Source: Lutjanus erythropterus (Eukaryota; Chordata; Actinopteri; Lutjaniformes; Lutjanidae). Taken from it: a stretch of 64,000 bases of DNA. The notes below the pieces were generated by a model. The model was not told where the DNA came from and did no database searches. It saw only the letters and a program-made list of their open reading frames with translations. A program made the position numbers and the translations under genes. The stretch is from contig CM034608.1 in assembly GCA_020091685.1 (NCBI GenBank), forward strand, positions 3,591,590 to 3,655,589. The letters run 5' to 3'. Shown one piece after another: positions 22,003-33,039 of this stretch; position 1 is the first letter of the stretch; each line of letters opens with the position of its first letter.

Positions 22003-22385
22003 TAGCTAATTAAAACGTTAACAAAATGTTACATTGTTTGATAGCTAGCTTAAGAATTATAAAAGCTATCAAAACTTTACACTTTATCAGCTTAAAAGTT
22101 AACAAAATGTTACACAGTTTGCAGTTAACAAAAAACAGTGTTTGCTAGCTTAAAAATTAACAAAAATATTACGCTGTTTACTAGCTAAAACGTTAACTAA
22201 ATGTTACACTGTTTGCTAGCTAAAAAGTTAACAAAATGTTTCATTGTTTGCTAGCTGGCGAAAAAGTTGGTTAGCCTAATTTGATAGCTAACTTAAATGT
22301 TAACAAAGCATTGCCCTATTTGCTAGCTTAAAAGTTAAAAAAAAATTGTGTTTGCTAACTAGCGAAAAAGTTTGCTAGCCTGATT
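22003..22385. repeat. degenerate minisatellite, about 42-bp unit
   Basis: Recurrent blocks of the form TTGCTAGCTAAAACGTTAAC followed by AAAATGTTACACTG, about nine imperfect units. The core TTAACAAAATGTTA is near-palindromic. Confidence 0.75.
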
Positions 22386-22438
22386 AGCCTACTCATGCTG
22401 ACTTAGCAGAAAAGCACTATTTTGTTCTCTTTTGAGAA

Positions 22439-22468
22439 GTTTTTATTTATTTATTTATTTATTTATTT
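22439..22468. repeat. (TTTA)n microsatellite
   Basis: About seven tandem TTTA units. Confidence 0.9.
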
Positions 22469-22479
22469 TTAGCTGAATT

Positions 22480-23218
22480 AAAGGAGCAATACAGCCAAAT
22501 TTAAAAAAAACAGACAACAGCACAGTCAGGAAAAAAGAAGCTGCCTGGCAGCAACTGGCAGACTGTTTTAACAGATCGACTGGAGTGAAAGAAAGAAGAG
22601 ACGCATCGTTAAAACTCAGTTTGGTTGAGTCTTAACTTTCTTCTTCCCCCTCAAGTGTAAGTTTAAAGTTAGGACTAGATCACATTGGAATTTACAGTTT
22701 TGGTACAACATGGTAAAATTTTATCTAGTTCAGAGTAAAAATTAAACTGGGGTTGAGAGGTTTAAATTTAATCCTTTAATTTTAAGATAGTTTATGAATT
22801 TAATGCATAATTTAAAGTTAAAACATGATTAATTCGGGTCTAAAAATGAATCCCTCTTGGTGCAACATAGCCCTACTCAAAATAAAAAGAGGGAAGTAAG
22901 TAGTACTTTTGACCCTATAAATCAAATTTATGATGTAAGTTAAAAAAAATTGAAAGTTTACATAAAAATTATAATACCATGACTTAATATCTTGCCGTAT
23001 TATACATAACACAAAAGGCCTATATAACTTACCGTGATCTTTATCAATTTTTTCTTCTCTTGGCAGAAATGAGCTTCTATATAAATCAAATTCCACAAGA
23101 AAAAAAGTCACATTAAAACAGAAAAACATTAAAAATCTGCTCGCTCTTATCAGAGAGCACACTGGTGAAAAAAAATGAATGCTTTCAGCTGTAATTGAAG
23201 TGTTAAAATCCCCGTTGT
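22480..23218. other. upstream flank of the secreted/membrane-protein gene
   Basis: AT-rich sequence without supported features. It abuts the GC-rich 5' region of the next gene. Confidence 0.4.
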
Positions 23219-23963
23219 GACCAGAGAGGGCAGGAGAGTTCAGCTAATCTCTTCCCCGCTGCTCTGCCTCCTTTGCCGGGCTCCAGCTTCTACTCCTTCC
23301 CGCTCCCCTCCATCTCCGGCTCCGGGCTTTACCTCCAGCCTCTTTAGATCAATGGCTTCACATTGTTCCTAGGTCTCTCTACCAACTCTCTCTCTCTCCA
23401 GCTGTATAGACCCACAGAAAAAAGAGAGAGAGAGAGAGTGGATCCACACTCCTCCTCCTCCTCCTCCTCTTCCGACCCTCTCCATCCGTCCTCCCCGGCA
23501 GACGGAGCAGACCTCCGGGAAGGCAGCGTGGATTTTAACCCTGCTTTTGCAGCTGCGTGAATGGGAGTGAGCCGCACCGGGCAGGAGTGATGGAGACTCT
23601 GCCTTCATAGTTCCTGGAACTTATTTCTCATCCTGAAAAGAAGGAAACTAACCGTCTGTGTGTGTGTTTGGGGTTTTTCTTTTCTTTTTCTTTCTTTTTT
23701 TTGGGGGGATCCAAGCCCGATCGGGGAGGGTAATTTTTGAGGAGAGGAGAGGTTGTTTTACCCCTCTCTCCTCCTCATCATCACCATCCTCCTGACTCGC
23801 CTCCCTCAGGGTGTTTTTCTTTATTATTTTGATTTTTAATTGACACTTGGATTCTGTGGAGGATTTTTTCAAATTTCCCAAATCAGACCCCCCCCCAGCA
23901 GGAGGATTTGTGGGTGTTTGCTCCCGTGCTTCCTCGGGCTCATCGGGACTGGAGCAGGGCAGC
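23219..23963 (+). promoter_or_regulatory. GC-rich promoter and 5' untranslated region of the signal-peptide gene
   Basis: The base composition changes sharply from AT-rich to C/G-rich at about 23,220. The region has polypyrimidine runs, (CTC)n at 23,452-23,470 and GAGA tracts. It precedes a coding exon with a good translation context. I see no TATA box at a fixed distance, which fits a dispersed CpG-type promoter. The transcription start is undetermined. The uORF pair at 23,561-23,610 lies in the likely leader. Confidence 0.5.
23561..23610 (+). other. two overlapping upstream ORFs (TGATG stop-start)
   Basis: uORF1 runs from ATG at 23,561 to TGA ending at 23,590 (nine codons plus stop). uORF2 starts at that same A (TGATG) at 23,590 and ends with TAG at 23,610 (six codons plus stop). 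Both end well before the main ATG at 23,964. They matter only if transcription starts upstream of 23,561. Confidence 0.45.
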
Positions 23964-24090
23964 ATGGAGCTGGTCGTGGTTGGATGTATGGGTGATGTTT
24001 GGGAGGTGCTGGTGCTGAGGAGGAGGAGGACAGGAGGACTCTACCTGCTGCTGCTCTGCTGGCTGCTGGCTGCTCACCCCACAGCGCACG
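23964..24090 (+). CDS. first coding exon (signal peptide) of an unidentified secreted or membrane protein
   Basis: ATG at 23,964 in context GGCAGCATGG opens 42 codons plus one base, ending at CACG|GTGAGTG, a strong donor at 24,091. The translation starts MELVVVGCMGDVWEVLVLRR, has a basic RRRR stretch, then a hydrophobic core (GLYLLLLCWLLAAHP) and TAHG. This reads as an N-terminal signal peptide with a long n-region. A phase-1 intron right after the signal peptide is typical of genes for extracellular multidomain receptors and adhesion proteins, where it lets phase-1 domain exons be added. No second coding exon is recognisable downstream in the window, so the first intron may exceed 39 kb. I cannot name the gene: signal peptides are not diagnostic. 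The frame upstream of the ATG is open but contains no earlier in-frame ATG. Confidence 0.65.
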
Positions 24091-24134
24091 GTGAGTGGAA
24101 GAGGGAAAAAATGTGTGGTTACTGCCTCCATCCC

Positions 24135-24138
<4 letters not shown>

Positions 24139-24176
<38 letters not shown>

Positions 24177-24209
24177 GGTTCTGCCCTTCTGTGTGTGTGT
24201 GTGTGTGTG
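24139..24209. repeat. two (TG)n microsatellites
   Basis: TG runs at 24,139-24,174 and 24,191-24,209, separated by CGGGTTCTGCCCTTC. They begin about 50 bp inside the intron after the signal-peptide exon. Confidence 0.95.
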
Positions 24210-24299
24210 GTTGCTGGTTGCTCTGGTTGCCGCAGACCAAACCAGAATTGACACATTTGTTGCGTCTCCCTGACTCTCACCTGTGAGAACTGGGGGTCT

Positions 24300-27200
24300 G
24301 ACCAGGTTGAACTGGGTTTTACTGGGCTTAATGTGTGTGATCAGAAGGGTTTGACTGGGTTTAAATGGATTTCACTGGGCTTCAGCAGGTTTCAGTGCCT
24401 CTGATCATGTGTTAGACTGCTGCTCTGAGCAGGTTTCACTGAGTGTTCCTTCAATATTCCCCCAATATAAAGAATTCACAGGGGCCCATCAGGGTTAGGC
24501 TGCTGGTTTGACTGGGTTTTATCAGATTCTACAGGACTGGATTTGGGTTTTTGAGTGTTTCATTGGGGTTTTACTGGTTTTACTGATTTCTGCTTGTCTG
24601 ATCATGTTGGTTTTACTGGGTTTAAATAGATTTCACCGGGCTTCAGCACTCTTATCATGTGCTGGGCAGCTGGTTCGTGCAGGTCTGAATGAATTGGGCT
24701 GTTTTTTTCTGTTGCTGTTTCAGGGTTAATTTATTCAGGTTTGACTGTTTCATTCATTTGCTCTTTCATGATCTTTTGCTGCCTTGGGTGGCCTCAATGT
24801 TGACTAGATTTGGTAGAGCTGACCTTTACCAGATTTTGCTAGATTTTGCCTGGTTTGATCAGGTTTTTACTGTATTCGGTGGGGTTTTACCATATTTTAA
24901 CCATTTTGATCATATGTTGCTGCTGGTTTGAGCAGGTTTCAGTGTATTTTCTTGGATTTCACCTTCAGTATCCCCCAAATTAAAGAACCCACAGGGGCCC
25001 ATTAGGTCTAGGCTGCTGGTTTGACTGGGTTTTATCAGATTCTACAGGATTGGATTTGGGTTTTTGAGTGTTTATGGGTTTAAATAGATTTCATCGGGCT
25101 TCAGCAGGTCTGAGTGAACTGGACTGTTTTCTGTTGCTTTTTCACCTTCTTGGTTAATTTATTGGTGCTGTTCAGGTTAAGGGTGCTAGGTTTGATTGTT
25201 TCAATCATTTGCTCTTTCTGGGTTCTTTTTCTGCCTTGGGAGGCCCCCAGATTGATGAGGTTTGGTAGATCTGACTGTCTTTTACCAGGTTTTTAATGTA
25301 TTTTATGCATTTTACCACATTACAACTGTTTTGATATGTTGCTCCTGGGTCTCTCCTGAGTATTTTCACTGGATCTTCCGTTTGATATCCCCCAAAGTAA
25401 AGAATTTACCGGGGCCCATCAGATGAAGGCTGCTGGTTTGACTGGGTTTTATCAGATTTTACAGGATTTGCTGTGATTTTCTGTGTTTCATATGGTTTTA
25501 CTAGGTTTCACTTCGTTTCTGCTTGTCTAATCATTTTGATTTTACTGGGCTTGAGTCGTCTCATAATGTGCAGCAGGTTCGAGCAGGCCTCATTGAATTG
25601 GACAGCTTTCTGATGGTGTTTCACTTTCAAAGCCTCCAGATTGAGGTTTAGTAGATCTGACTGTCTTTTACCAGGTTTTTAAAGTATTTGATGTGGCTTT
25701 ACTTTTGATCGTATATTGCTTCTGGTTTGAACCAATTTCAGTGTATTTTTCTGGATTTTGCCTTTGATATCCCCCAAAATTAAAAAAAAATACTTGGGTC
25801 GATCATGTTTGGCTGCTGGTTTTATCAGATTCTACAGGATTTGATTTGGTTTTAGTGTGTTTCATGGGGCTTTACTGGGTCTCACCTGATCTCTTTTATT
25901 CTGTTCATGGTGATTTTTTCTGCCACTGTTTCACCTTCAGTTTCTTCAAGTACTGCTCAGGTTTAGGCTGTTAGGCCATGTTTTGCTTGTCTTTGTTGAG
26001 TCTGATCATGTGTTAGACTGCTGCTTTGAGCAGGTTTCAGTGAATCTTGCTGTTATTTATCCTTCTGCCACAATGAAATGATTTCCAGAGAATGATTTTT
26101 TTTGTTTTTTTTAACATATTTGGCTGGATTTGAATGATTTTACTGGGCTTCAGCAGTTTTAAGTCTAGTCACTTACTGTTTTGGGATCTTTTACTGGCCT
26201 AGGTTGCTCCTATCCTCCAAAATAAAGAATTCACAGAGGCTGATCAGGTTCATTTGGCAGGGCTTTACCAGTTTTACAGGATTTGGTGTGGTTTTTGTGT
26301 GTTTTATGGATTTCACCTGGTTTCTGCGTGTCTGATCGCTTTACTGGGTTTAAACGGATTTTTGTTATCATTCAGCAGTCTGAAGACGTGTTATACAATT
26401 GGTTTCACCTTCCCTCTTCACCACAAATGGTTTATTGTATCGGTACTATCCACGTTTAGACTCTTTTTGCCAGATTTAATTGGGTTTAAATGGATTTTGC
26501 TGGGCTTCAGCAGGTTTCAACCATTTACTCTTTCAGGATTTTTTGCTGTCTTGGGTTGCCTCCAGATTGATGAGGTGTGGTAATCTGCCTGTCTTTTGCC
26601 AGGTTTTGCCGCAGGTTTGATCAAGCATTTACTGTATTTAATGGGGTTATTATGTTACACCTGTTCGTAATGTGTGTTGCTACTGATTTGAGCAGGTTTC
26701 AGTGTATTTTTCTGGATTTTACCTTCGATGTCTCCTAAAATAAAAATTCAGTGGGGCTGATCAGGTTCATACTGGGTTTGGATGGATTTCACTGGGCTTC
26801 AGCAGTCTGATCATGTGCTAGGCAGCTTGTTTGAGCAGGTCTGTATGAATTTGACTGTTTTCTGCTTCTACTTTGGCCCAAAATGTTTAATTTTATTCAG
26901 GTTCAGGCTGCTAGTCAACATTTTGCTTGTCTTTACTGGGTTTGATCAGGTTTTTGTGTGTTTCACGAGGCTGTGCCAGGTTTGGTTTGATTTCTGTGAG
27001 CCATATCACATGTTAGACTGCTGCTTTGAGCAGATTTCAGTGAATCTTGCTGCTATTTTACCCTTCTGTCACAATGAAAGGATTTACAGGGACAGAATGA
27101 TCAGGTTTAGACTGCTAGCTTTGACTGTGTTTTACCAGATTTGGCTGGGTTTAAATGGATTTTACTGGGCCTCAGCAGGTTTCAGTTGGTCTAATCATTT

Positions 27201-29140
27201 GCTCTTTCAGGATCTTTTGCTGCCTTGGGTTGCTGCCGGACTGTCTTTGACCAGGTTTTGCTAGACTTTGACTGGGTTTTTGCCACGTTTGATTTGTTTC
27301 CAGGTTTCAGTGGCTCTGATCATGTGTTAGACTGCTGCTCTGAGCAGGTTTCGGTGAATTTTTCTTTAATATTCCCCAAAATTAAGAACTCACAGGTCTA
27401 GGTCTGATCAGGTCTAGGCTGCTGGTTTGACTGGGTCTTAACAGATTCTACAGGATTTGAATAATTTTTTCTGTGTTCCATGGGGCTTTACTGGGTTTCA
27501 TGATTTTACTGGACTGAAATGGATTTTATTGATCATCAACAGTCTGATCATGTGCCAGGCAGCTGGTTTGAGCATTTCTCAGTGAATCTCAAGTTTTCCA
27601 CTGCTGTTTCACTTTCACTTTTGCTTAAAACAGTTGATTTTATTTGTACTTGTGCGGTGTAGGCTGGTAGATTTGACTGTTTAACCAGATTTGATTGAGT
27701 TTAAATGGATACTGCTTCTGGTTCTAATCATTTGCTCTTGCTGCCTTGGGTGGCTCCCATATTGATGTGGTTCGGTACATCTGTCTGTCTTTTACCAGGT
27801 TTTGCTAGACTTGAGAAGGTTTGATTATTTTTTCTTATATTTGATGGGGCTTTACTTTATTATAGCCATTAGATCATATGTCAGACTGCTGCTCCGAGCA
27901 GGTTTCATGAATTTCATAGATTTTACCTTTAGTTTTCCCTAAAATAAAGACTTCAGTGGAGCCAATCAGGTTTCCTCTGCTGGTTTGACTGTCTTTTACC
28001 TGATTTTATAGGATTCGATTTGGTTTTGTCTGTGTTTCATGGGGCTTTACTGGGTCTCACCTGATTTCTGCTTGTCTGATCACGTTGGTTTTACTGGGTT
28101 TAAATAGATTTTACTTGGCTTCAGTAGTCTGGTCATGTGCTTGGCAGCTGGTTTGAGCAGGTCTCAGTGAACCTGACGATTTTCTGCTGCTGTTTTTCTT
28201 TCACTTTTGTCCAAAGCCCTATCAGCTTTATCATGTGTTAGACTGCTGCTTTGAGCAGGTGTCGGCGAGTCTTGCAGCTATTTTCCCTTCTGGTACAATG
28301 AAAGGATTTACAGCAACAGAATGGTCCGGTTTAGACTGCTGGGTTTGATTATAGCAGATTTGACTGGGTGTAAATAGATTTTTACTGTGCTCAATCATTT
28401 CCTCTTTCAGCCTTACAGATCGATGAGGTTAGGTAGATCTGACTGTCTTTTTCTAGGCTGTGCTAAACCTTACCATGTTTGATCAGGCTTTTACTGTATT
28501 TTGATGAAGTTTTACTATATTACACCTGTTTGATCATATGTTAGGCTACTGGTTTGAGCTGCTATTTCACCTTCACTTTTGCACAAAAAGGCTTCCTTTT
28601 TTTTGATACCATTAAGGTTTAGCCTGTCAGGTTACATTTTGCTTGTCTTTGCTGGGTTTGATCAGGTTTTTGTTTGCTTCATGGGGCTGTGCCAGCTTTC
28701 GCCTGGTTCCTGTGAGCCTTTTCATGTGTTCTACCGCTGCTTTGAGCAGATTTCATTGAATCTTGCTGCTATTTTTTCCTCCTGCCACAATGAGAGGATT
28801 CACAGGTACAGAAAGATCAGGCTGGGGCTGCTAGGTTGACTGGTCTTAAATGGATTTTGCAGGGCCCCAGCAGGTCTCAATCATCTCCTCTTTCAGGATC
28901 TCTTGCAGCCTTAGGATGCTTCCAGATTGATGATGGTGGGTGGTTTGGTTGACCAGGTCTGATCTACTGATTTACTGTATTTAATGCAGTTTTACCATAA
29001 TGTACCTGTTTACTAATGTGTTGGGATGCTGGGTTGAGCAGGCGGTTGAATATTTAATGGATTCTGCTGATGTTTTACCTTCAGTTTCTCTCAAAACGAC
29101 TAGTTTGCTTAGACTGATCAGGTTTAGGCTGCTGATTTTT
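24300..29140 (+). repeat. degenerate higher-order tandem array, about 4.9 kb, T/G-rich on the plus strand
   Basis: Two diverged landmark blocks recur. Type A (CCCCCAATATAAAGAATTC then ACAGGGGCCCATCAGG) occurs near 24,452, 24,967, 25,385, 25,769, 26,210, 26,729, 27,370 and 27,933, spaced 384 to 641 bp. Type B (CTTCTGCCACAATGAAA then GGATTTACAGG) occurs near 26,053, 27,063, 28,288 and 28,780. Between them are shared modules such as GGCTGCTGGTTTGACTGGG, TTATCAGATTCTACAGGA, TTTCATGGGGCTTTACTGGG and CATGTGTTAGACTGCTGCT. The plus strand is strongly T/G-biased throughout. Open frames up to 160 codons occur but consist of the repeat modules and are not supported as genes. Confidence 0.8.
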
Positions 29141-29831
29141 GGCAGATGGAGGACTTTATTTATTCCAAAAGGGATATTGCAGTGTTACCTTCCAGCCAAA
29201 ACACAGAAAACATAAAGAGAATGCTAAGAACAAATGGCAAAAAGCCAAGTCGTTTGAAACGACTAGAATAAAAGAAAACATAAAACTTCCACTATACAAT
29301 GATGCCAAATATCAGTGGGTAATGTTGTGTGTTGTGCGCAATGGTGCAAGATAGCCTTTGGATATTATAAAATTTATTTGACCAGGTTAAGAGTTTACTT
29401 GTTTTATTGGAGTTTTGCTTGGATTTACCTGGCTGTAGCTGCTGTTTTGTTAAATTCTGCCATTTATTCCTCTTACAAATATTAAAACATGCAGTATTCA
29501 TAAATAAATGGCATCAAATATCCTAAAATGTACTACTTATTAGACTCCTTCCAGTTTTATATTGTTGTGTGATGCAGCCAATCCTTGAAAATGGGAATAA
29601 ATGCTGATGTGAGTGGATTTTTATATGAATCTGAGGTTCAGTCCACTTTAAATATCCCACAGCATCGTTTAAGACTCATTTAATGTTTGTTGTTTTGCTT
29701 TATGGTTTTAGTTACTGAACAAACAGATCTGAGAGCTGACTGGGCTGACTCTGACTCTCCCTGTGAGTCTCCTGCTGTCAATAAATTATGTCCAAACACT
29801 TTAATTAAGCTAATTGGTGGTAGGAGAGCAT

Positions 29832-29904
<73 letters not shown>

Positions 29905-29947
29905 CACGCACGCACACACACACACACACACACACACGCGCACACAC
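29832..29947. repeat. long compound (CA)n/(CACG)n microsatellite
   Basis: About 116 bp of alternating purine-pyrimidine with CACACG and CATGCACACG variants, ending in CACGCGCACACA and (CTCA)n. Confidence 0.95.
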
Positions 29948-30098
29948 TCACTCACTCACTCTGTATCTGCTGGACCAGCTGAGCAGTCCTCACTCAGTGT
30001 GTGTATGTGTGTGGCTTATATTTCTGCAGCAGCTCAGCTGTAAAATCCTCTGCTGAATATTTTACTCAGACTGAGCATTTATCTGTGTGGATGCTACA

Positions 30099-30100
<2 letters not shown>

Positions 30101-30136
<36 letters not shown>
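30101..30136. repeat. (CA)n microsatellite
   Basis: About 18 CA units. Confidence 0.95.
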
Positions 30137-30137
<1 letters not shown>

Positions 30138-31182
30138 ACTCACTCCTTTTGCTGCCTCATTCATGAAACCTTCATACACACTGATTCAGAAGAATTTCTG
30201 AAGAGCAGGCAGAATATGTTTTTCACAGATGCAGGACCTGTTCACTTTCACAGCCATGCTCGAGTGTTCTGACTGTTTAAAGGTATAATCTGCAACATTT
30301 TCCTCAAAAAAAAAAAAAAAAAAAAACAGTGCATGGACTCATGTACACATAATGCCTTTCAGTCATCATTTATGACCCATTAGAAGTGTGCAGTGGTGCC
30401 TGTATCTGCAGAGAGTCTGTCCTCGGCCTGCATTTCCTTATTTTTTCTCATTGTTTTGCTGCGCTCGGCATTTTTCACCACCCAAAACGTTTGTAGGAGG
30501 AGAGCTAACAGTCTGTGGGTTTGTTCACTGACAAGTTCCTCCACTTTACCAGACAAAGAGTTAATCAGTGGGTAGACTCTTTGGTTTGAATTAAAACCCA
30601 CAGATGCAGAACAACATTGATACAAGACAGTATCACAACATTTAGTGTGGCCTCATCGTATCGATCCTCAGACACCAAGTACTGATTCTTCATTGCATAA
30701 ATTATTAATATTGCAAATTCACATTACGCTTGTTGGTACTAGATTAATAAAATCCGTTTCCTTTTCAGTCCACCTGGGTTTTTTCGGACGAGGTCAGCAG
30801 AATCTCAATCCCATTTTGCTGCAGTAAAGATGATTGAACTGAGATGAACAGATTGAAAACTTTATCTTGACAAAGTTTTCCTCTGGGGACGTATTTTGCA
30901 GTTGAAAAAACGCAATATATTGCAACACGTGTTATCGCAATACTTGATATAATATCGTATTGTGACTTAAGGATTAAAGGTTTGGTCACATCAGCATTTA
31001 AAATTGGGAAATTTTGTGTTAAAATAAATTGATTCCATTTAAAGTGATGGAAGGGTGCTTGAACTTTGACATGCAAATTCATGCCACTAACCAATATTGA
31101 CAGTGCTTACAGTTGAGGAAATGGTGAGTCAAAAATGGAGGATGCTATTTTAGCTCATTGTCTTGCACCATCTGTTTTATTT

Positions 31183-31290
31183 ACAGAGACCCCACTGTTC
31201 CCACTATGAGCAAGCACTAGGTAATAATGGTAAGGAAAAACTTCCTTTGAACAGGCAGAAACCTTGAACAGAACCAGGCTCAGGGTGTGC
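31183..31290. repeat. dispersed teleost repeat ('CCCACTATGAGCAAGCACTAGG' type), copy 1
   Basis: TTCCCACTATGAGCAAGCAC, AAGGAAAAACTTCCTTTGAA, GGCAGAAACC and AACCAGGCTCAGGGTG match the segment at about 50,380-50,470 and a very common teleost interspersed repeat. Confidence 0.65.
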
Positions 31291-31438
31291 AGCCATCTGC
31301 CAGGCCTGGATGGACTGTGTGAACGAATTCCCCTGTTAGCTACCAAGTTAGCTTGCTACATGGCAGTTACTATGGTGAAAAGCATTGTCATTAATCTCTA
31401 AGACACTGGAGACCTTCACAGGACCACTTAGTCTCTAG

Positions 31439-31769
31439 TAGGGTTGGGCCATGTCTGCTAAATTGGCAAATCATGATGTCCATAGTGTAACATGGTGATG
31501 GATGATGACATTTTTTTTTATATACTTTCTTTTTTACTTTTTATACATATGCATGTTGAACATTAACTACAAATTGGGCAGTACTTTCTGTCTGATTACT
31601 AAATCAGGTGCATGGTGGTATTATAATAAACCCATTTTTGCGCTACTCGACTGACATTCATATTAAAATACAACTTCATCAGTTCTAAGGGACTTTTAAA
31701 TCAAGATGTTCTGATTGTAGAGGGCTTAGTGGTCAGTGACTGTCAGGCATTGCAATGGACCCAACCCTA
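31439..31769. mobile_element. hAT-type miniature element with perfect 8-bp target duplication
   Basis: The 331-bp element starts TAGGGTTGGGCC and ends GGACCCAACCCTA. GTCTCTAG flanks it at 31,431-31,438 and at 31,770-31,777. No ORF. Confidence 0.8.
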
Positions 31770-31777
31770 GTCTCTAG

Positions 31778-33039
31778 AAACTGAGATCTGACCCTGGACT
31801 CGTCTGGTAGCTCTCAGGTGTGTGTACCAGTTAGAAAAATTAGAGGCTGATATTAGCTTATTACAGATATATCTAAAATACTCACAACACATGCTCTAAC
31901 TGAGAGAGACTGATTAAATTGCTTAGAAAATGACTGTCATACTACTGTGTGGTCCAGTTCATCACAGAATGTTTTTGTTGGTGAAGGAGGTGAAAATAGG
32001 ACAGTTGTTTGTTTTTCCAAATTAGTTTTTCAAGCATGCAAAAATACTTATTTCTGGAATAGTTTCTATGACTACATGGAATCATATTACTGTTCTTGGC
32101 TGCTTGTTAATTAGTGGAGCAGCATACTGCTGCCATTGTTGCTGTTCTTGCTCTGTTAGGGTCTGATGCATGTTGGGTTGATATGTTGGCAGCAGCTCAT
32201 GAGGGTTAAAGTTAACAGATTGAAGTCATGCATGAAGCAAACAAGATAGGATGCCTGAATAAGTCTCCCACAACTCTCTGTAGTTCCCAGACCTGCCACC
32301 AGGAGGTTTCAGCCTCAAATGAAGATGGATGGAGTGTTTGAGGAAGTGTAACAGAGGTGAATGCATCATCTTTGTTTTTGTTTTAGCGGTGTTATTAGAT
32401 TATTCCCGATGAGCTTTAACCTTCATGATTCATCATTAAACTCGACATGAGGCCGGTGAACCTGACGGAGCAGAGAGTTCCTCTGCAGCATCGCCTTCAC
32501 ATTTAAAACTGTCACACACTGAATGAAAACAGCAACCTCTCTGCCCCGACGCTGACTTTTTGGAGTAACATGTAGTTCAGAGCTTGACCGGTAAAATGTC
32601 GAACCAGGGCTGATAAAGTTTATAATAAATATTAACCTGAGCCTTGGGGATGATTAATATACACCACAAATTTCATGTTGATCTGAGCAATAGTAGTTGA
32701 GATGCATCACTCTGGACCAAAACTGTTTGTGTGACTTGTCCATGGAACAAAATAACAAGGATTGTGTCTAGACGACAACCCTAGACCTGTGAAAGATTTC
32801 AAGAGTGATCACTTTAACTCAAACCCTGCTCTTTCCCTAACCCTAATGAAGTTTTTTGTGTCCCTAAACCGACATCTTAACCACAACGTTGTCACATTAT
32901 GACACATAACTTTGTACAACATGCACAATGAAGAAAACAATGAGTGTAAACCTTATGAGAGTTTTGCAAATAGGGTTACCATCTAGCTACAACCAATAAC
33001 AAAGCTAAGAGTCACAGTCATGCTAGCAGCTCTGTAGGC
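31778..33039. other. non-genic stretch
   Basis: Unique-looking AT-rich sequence. No gene, RNA or bounded repeat recognised. Confidence 0.45.

Larger units (their letters stand above)
29141..31430. other. intronic or intergenic stretch with microsatellites and a dispersed repeat
   Basis: Holds the CA/CG microsatellite at 29,832, a CA repeat at 30,101, an A-run near 30,306-30,325 and a dispersed repeat at about 31,183-31,290. No gene is supported. Confidence 0.45.

Noticed and set aside
26782-27264. 160-codon plus-strand open frame
   Set aside because: It lies wholly inside the T/G-rich tandem array, consists of repeat modules and has no domain character. Low A and C on this strand removes stop codons by chance.
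24300-29140. CRISPR-like array
   Set aside because: Units are hundreds of bases long, degenerate and without constant short repeats and unique spacers. The genome is vertebrate.
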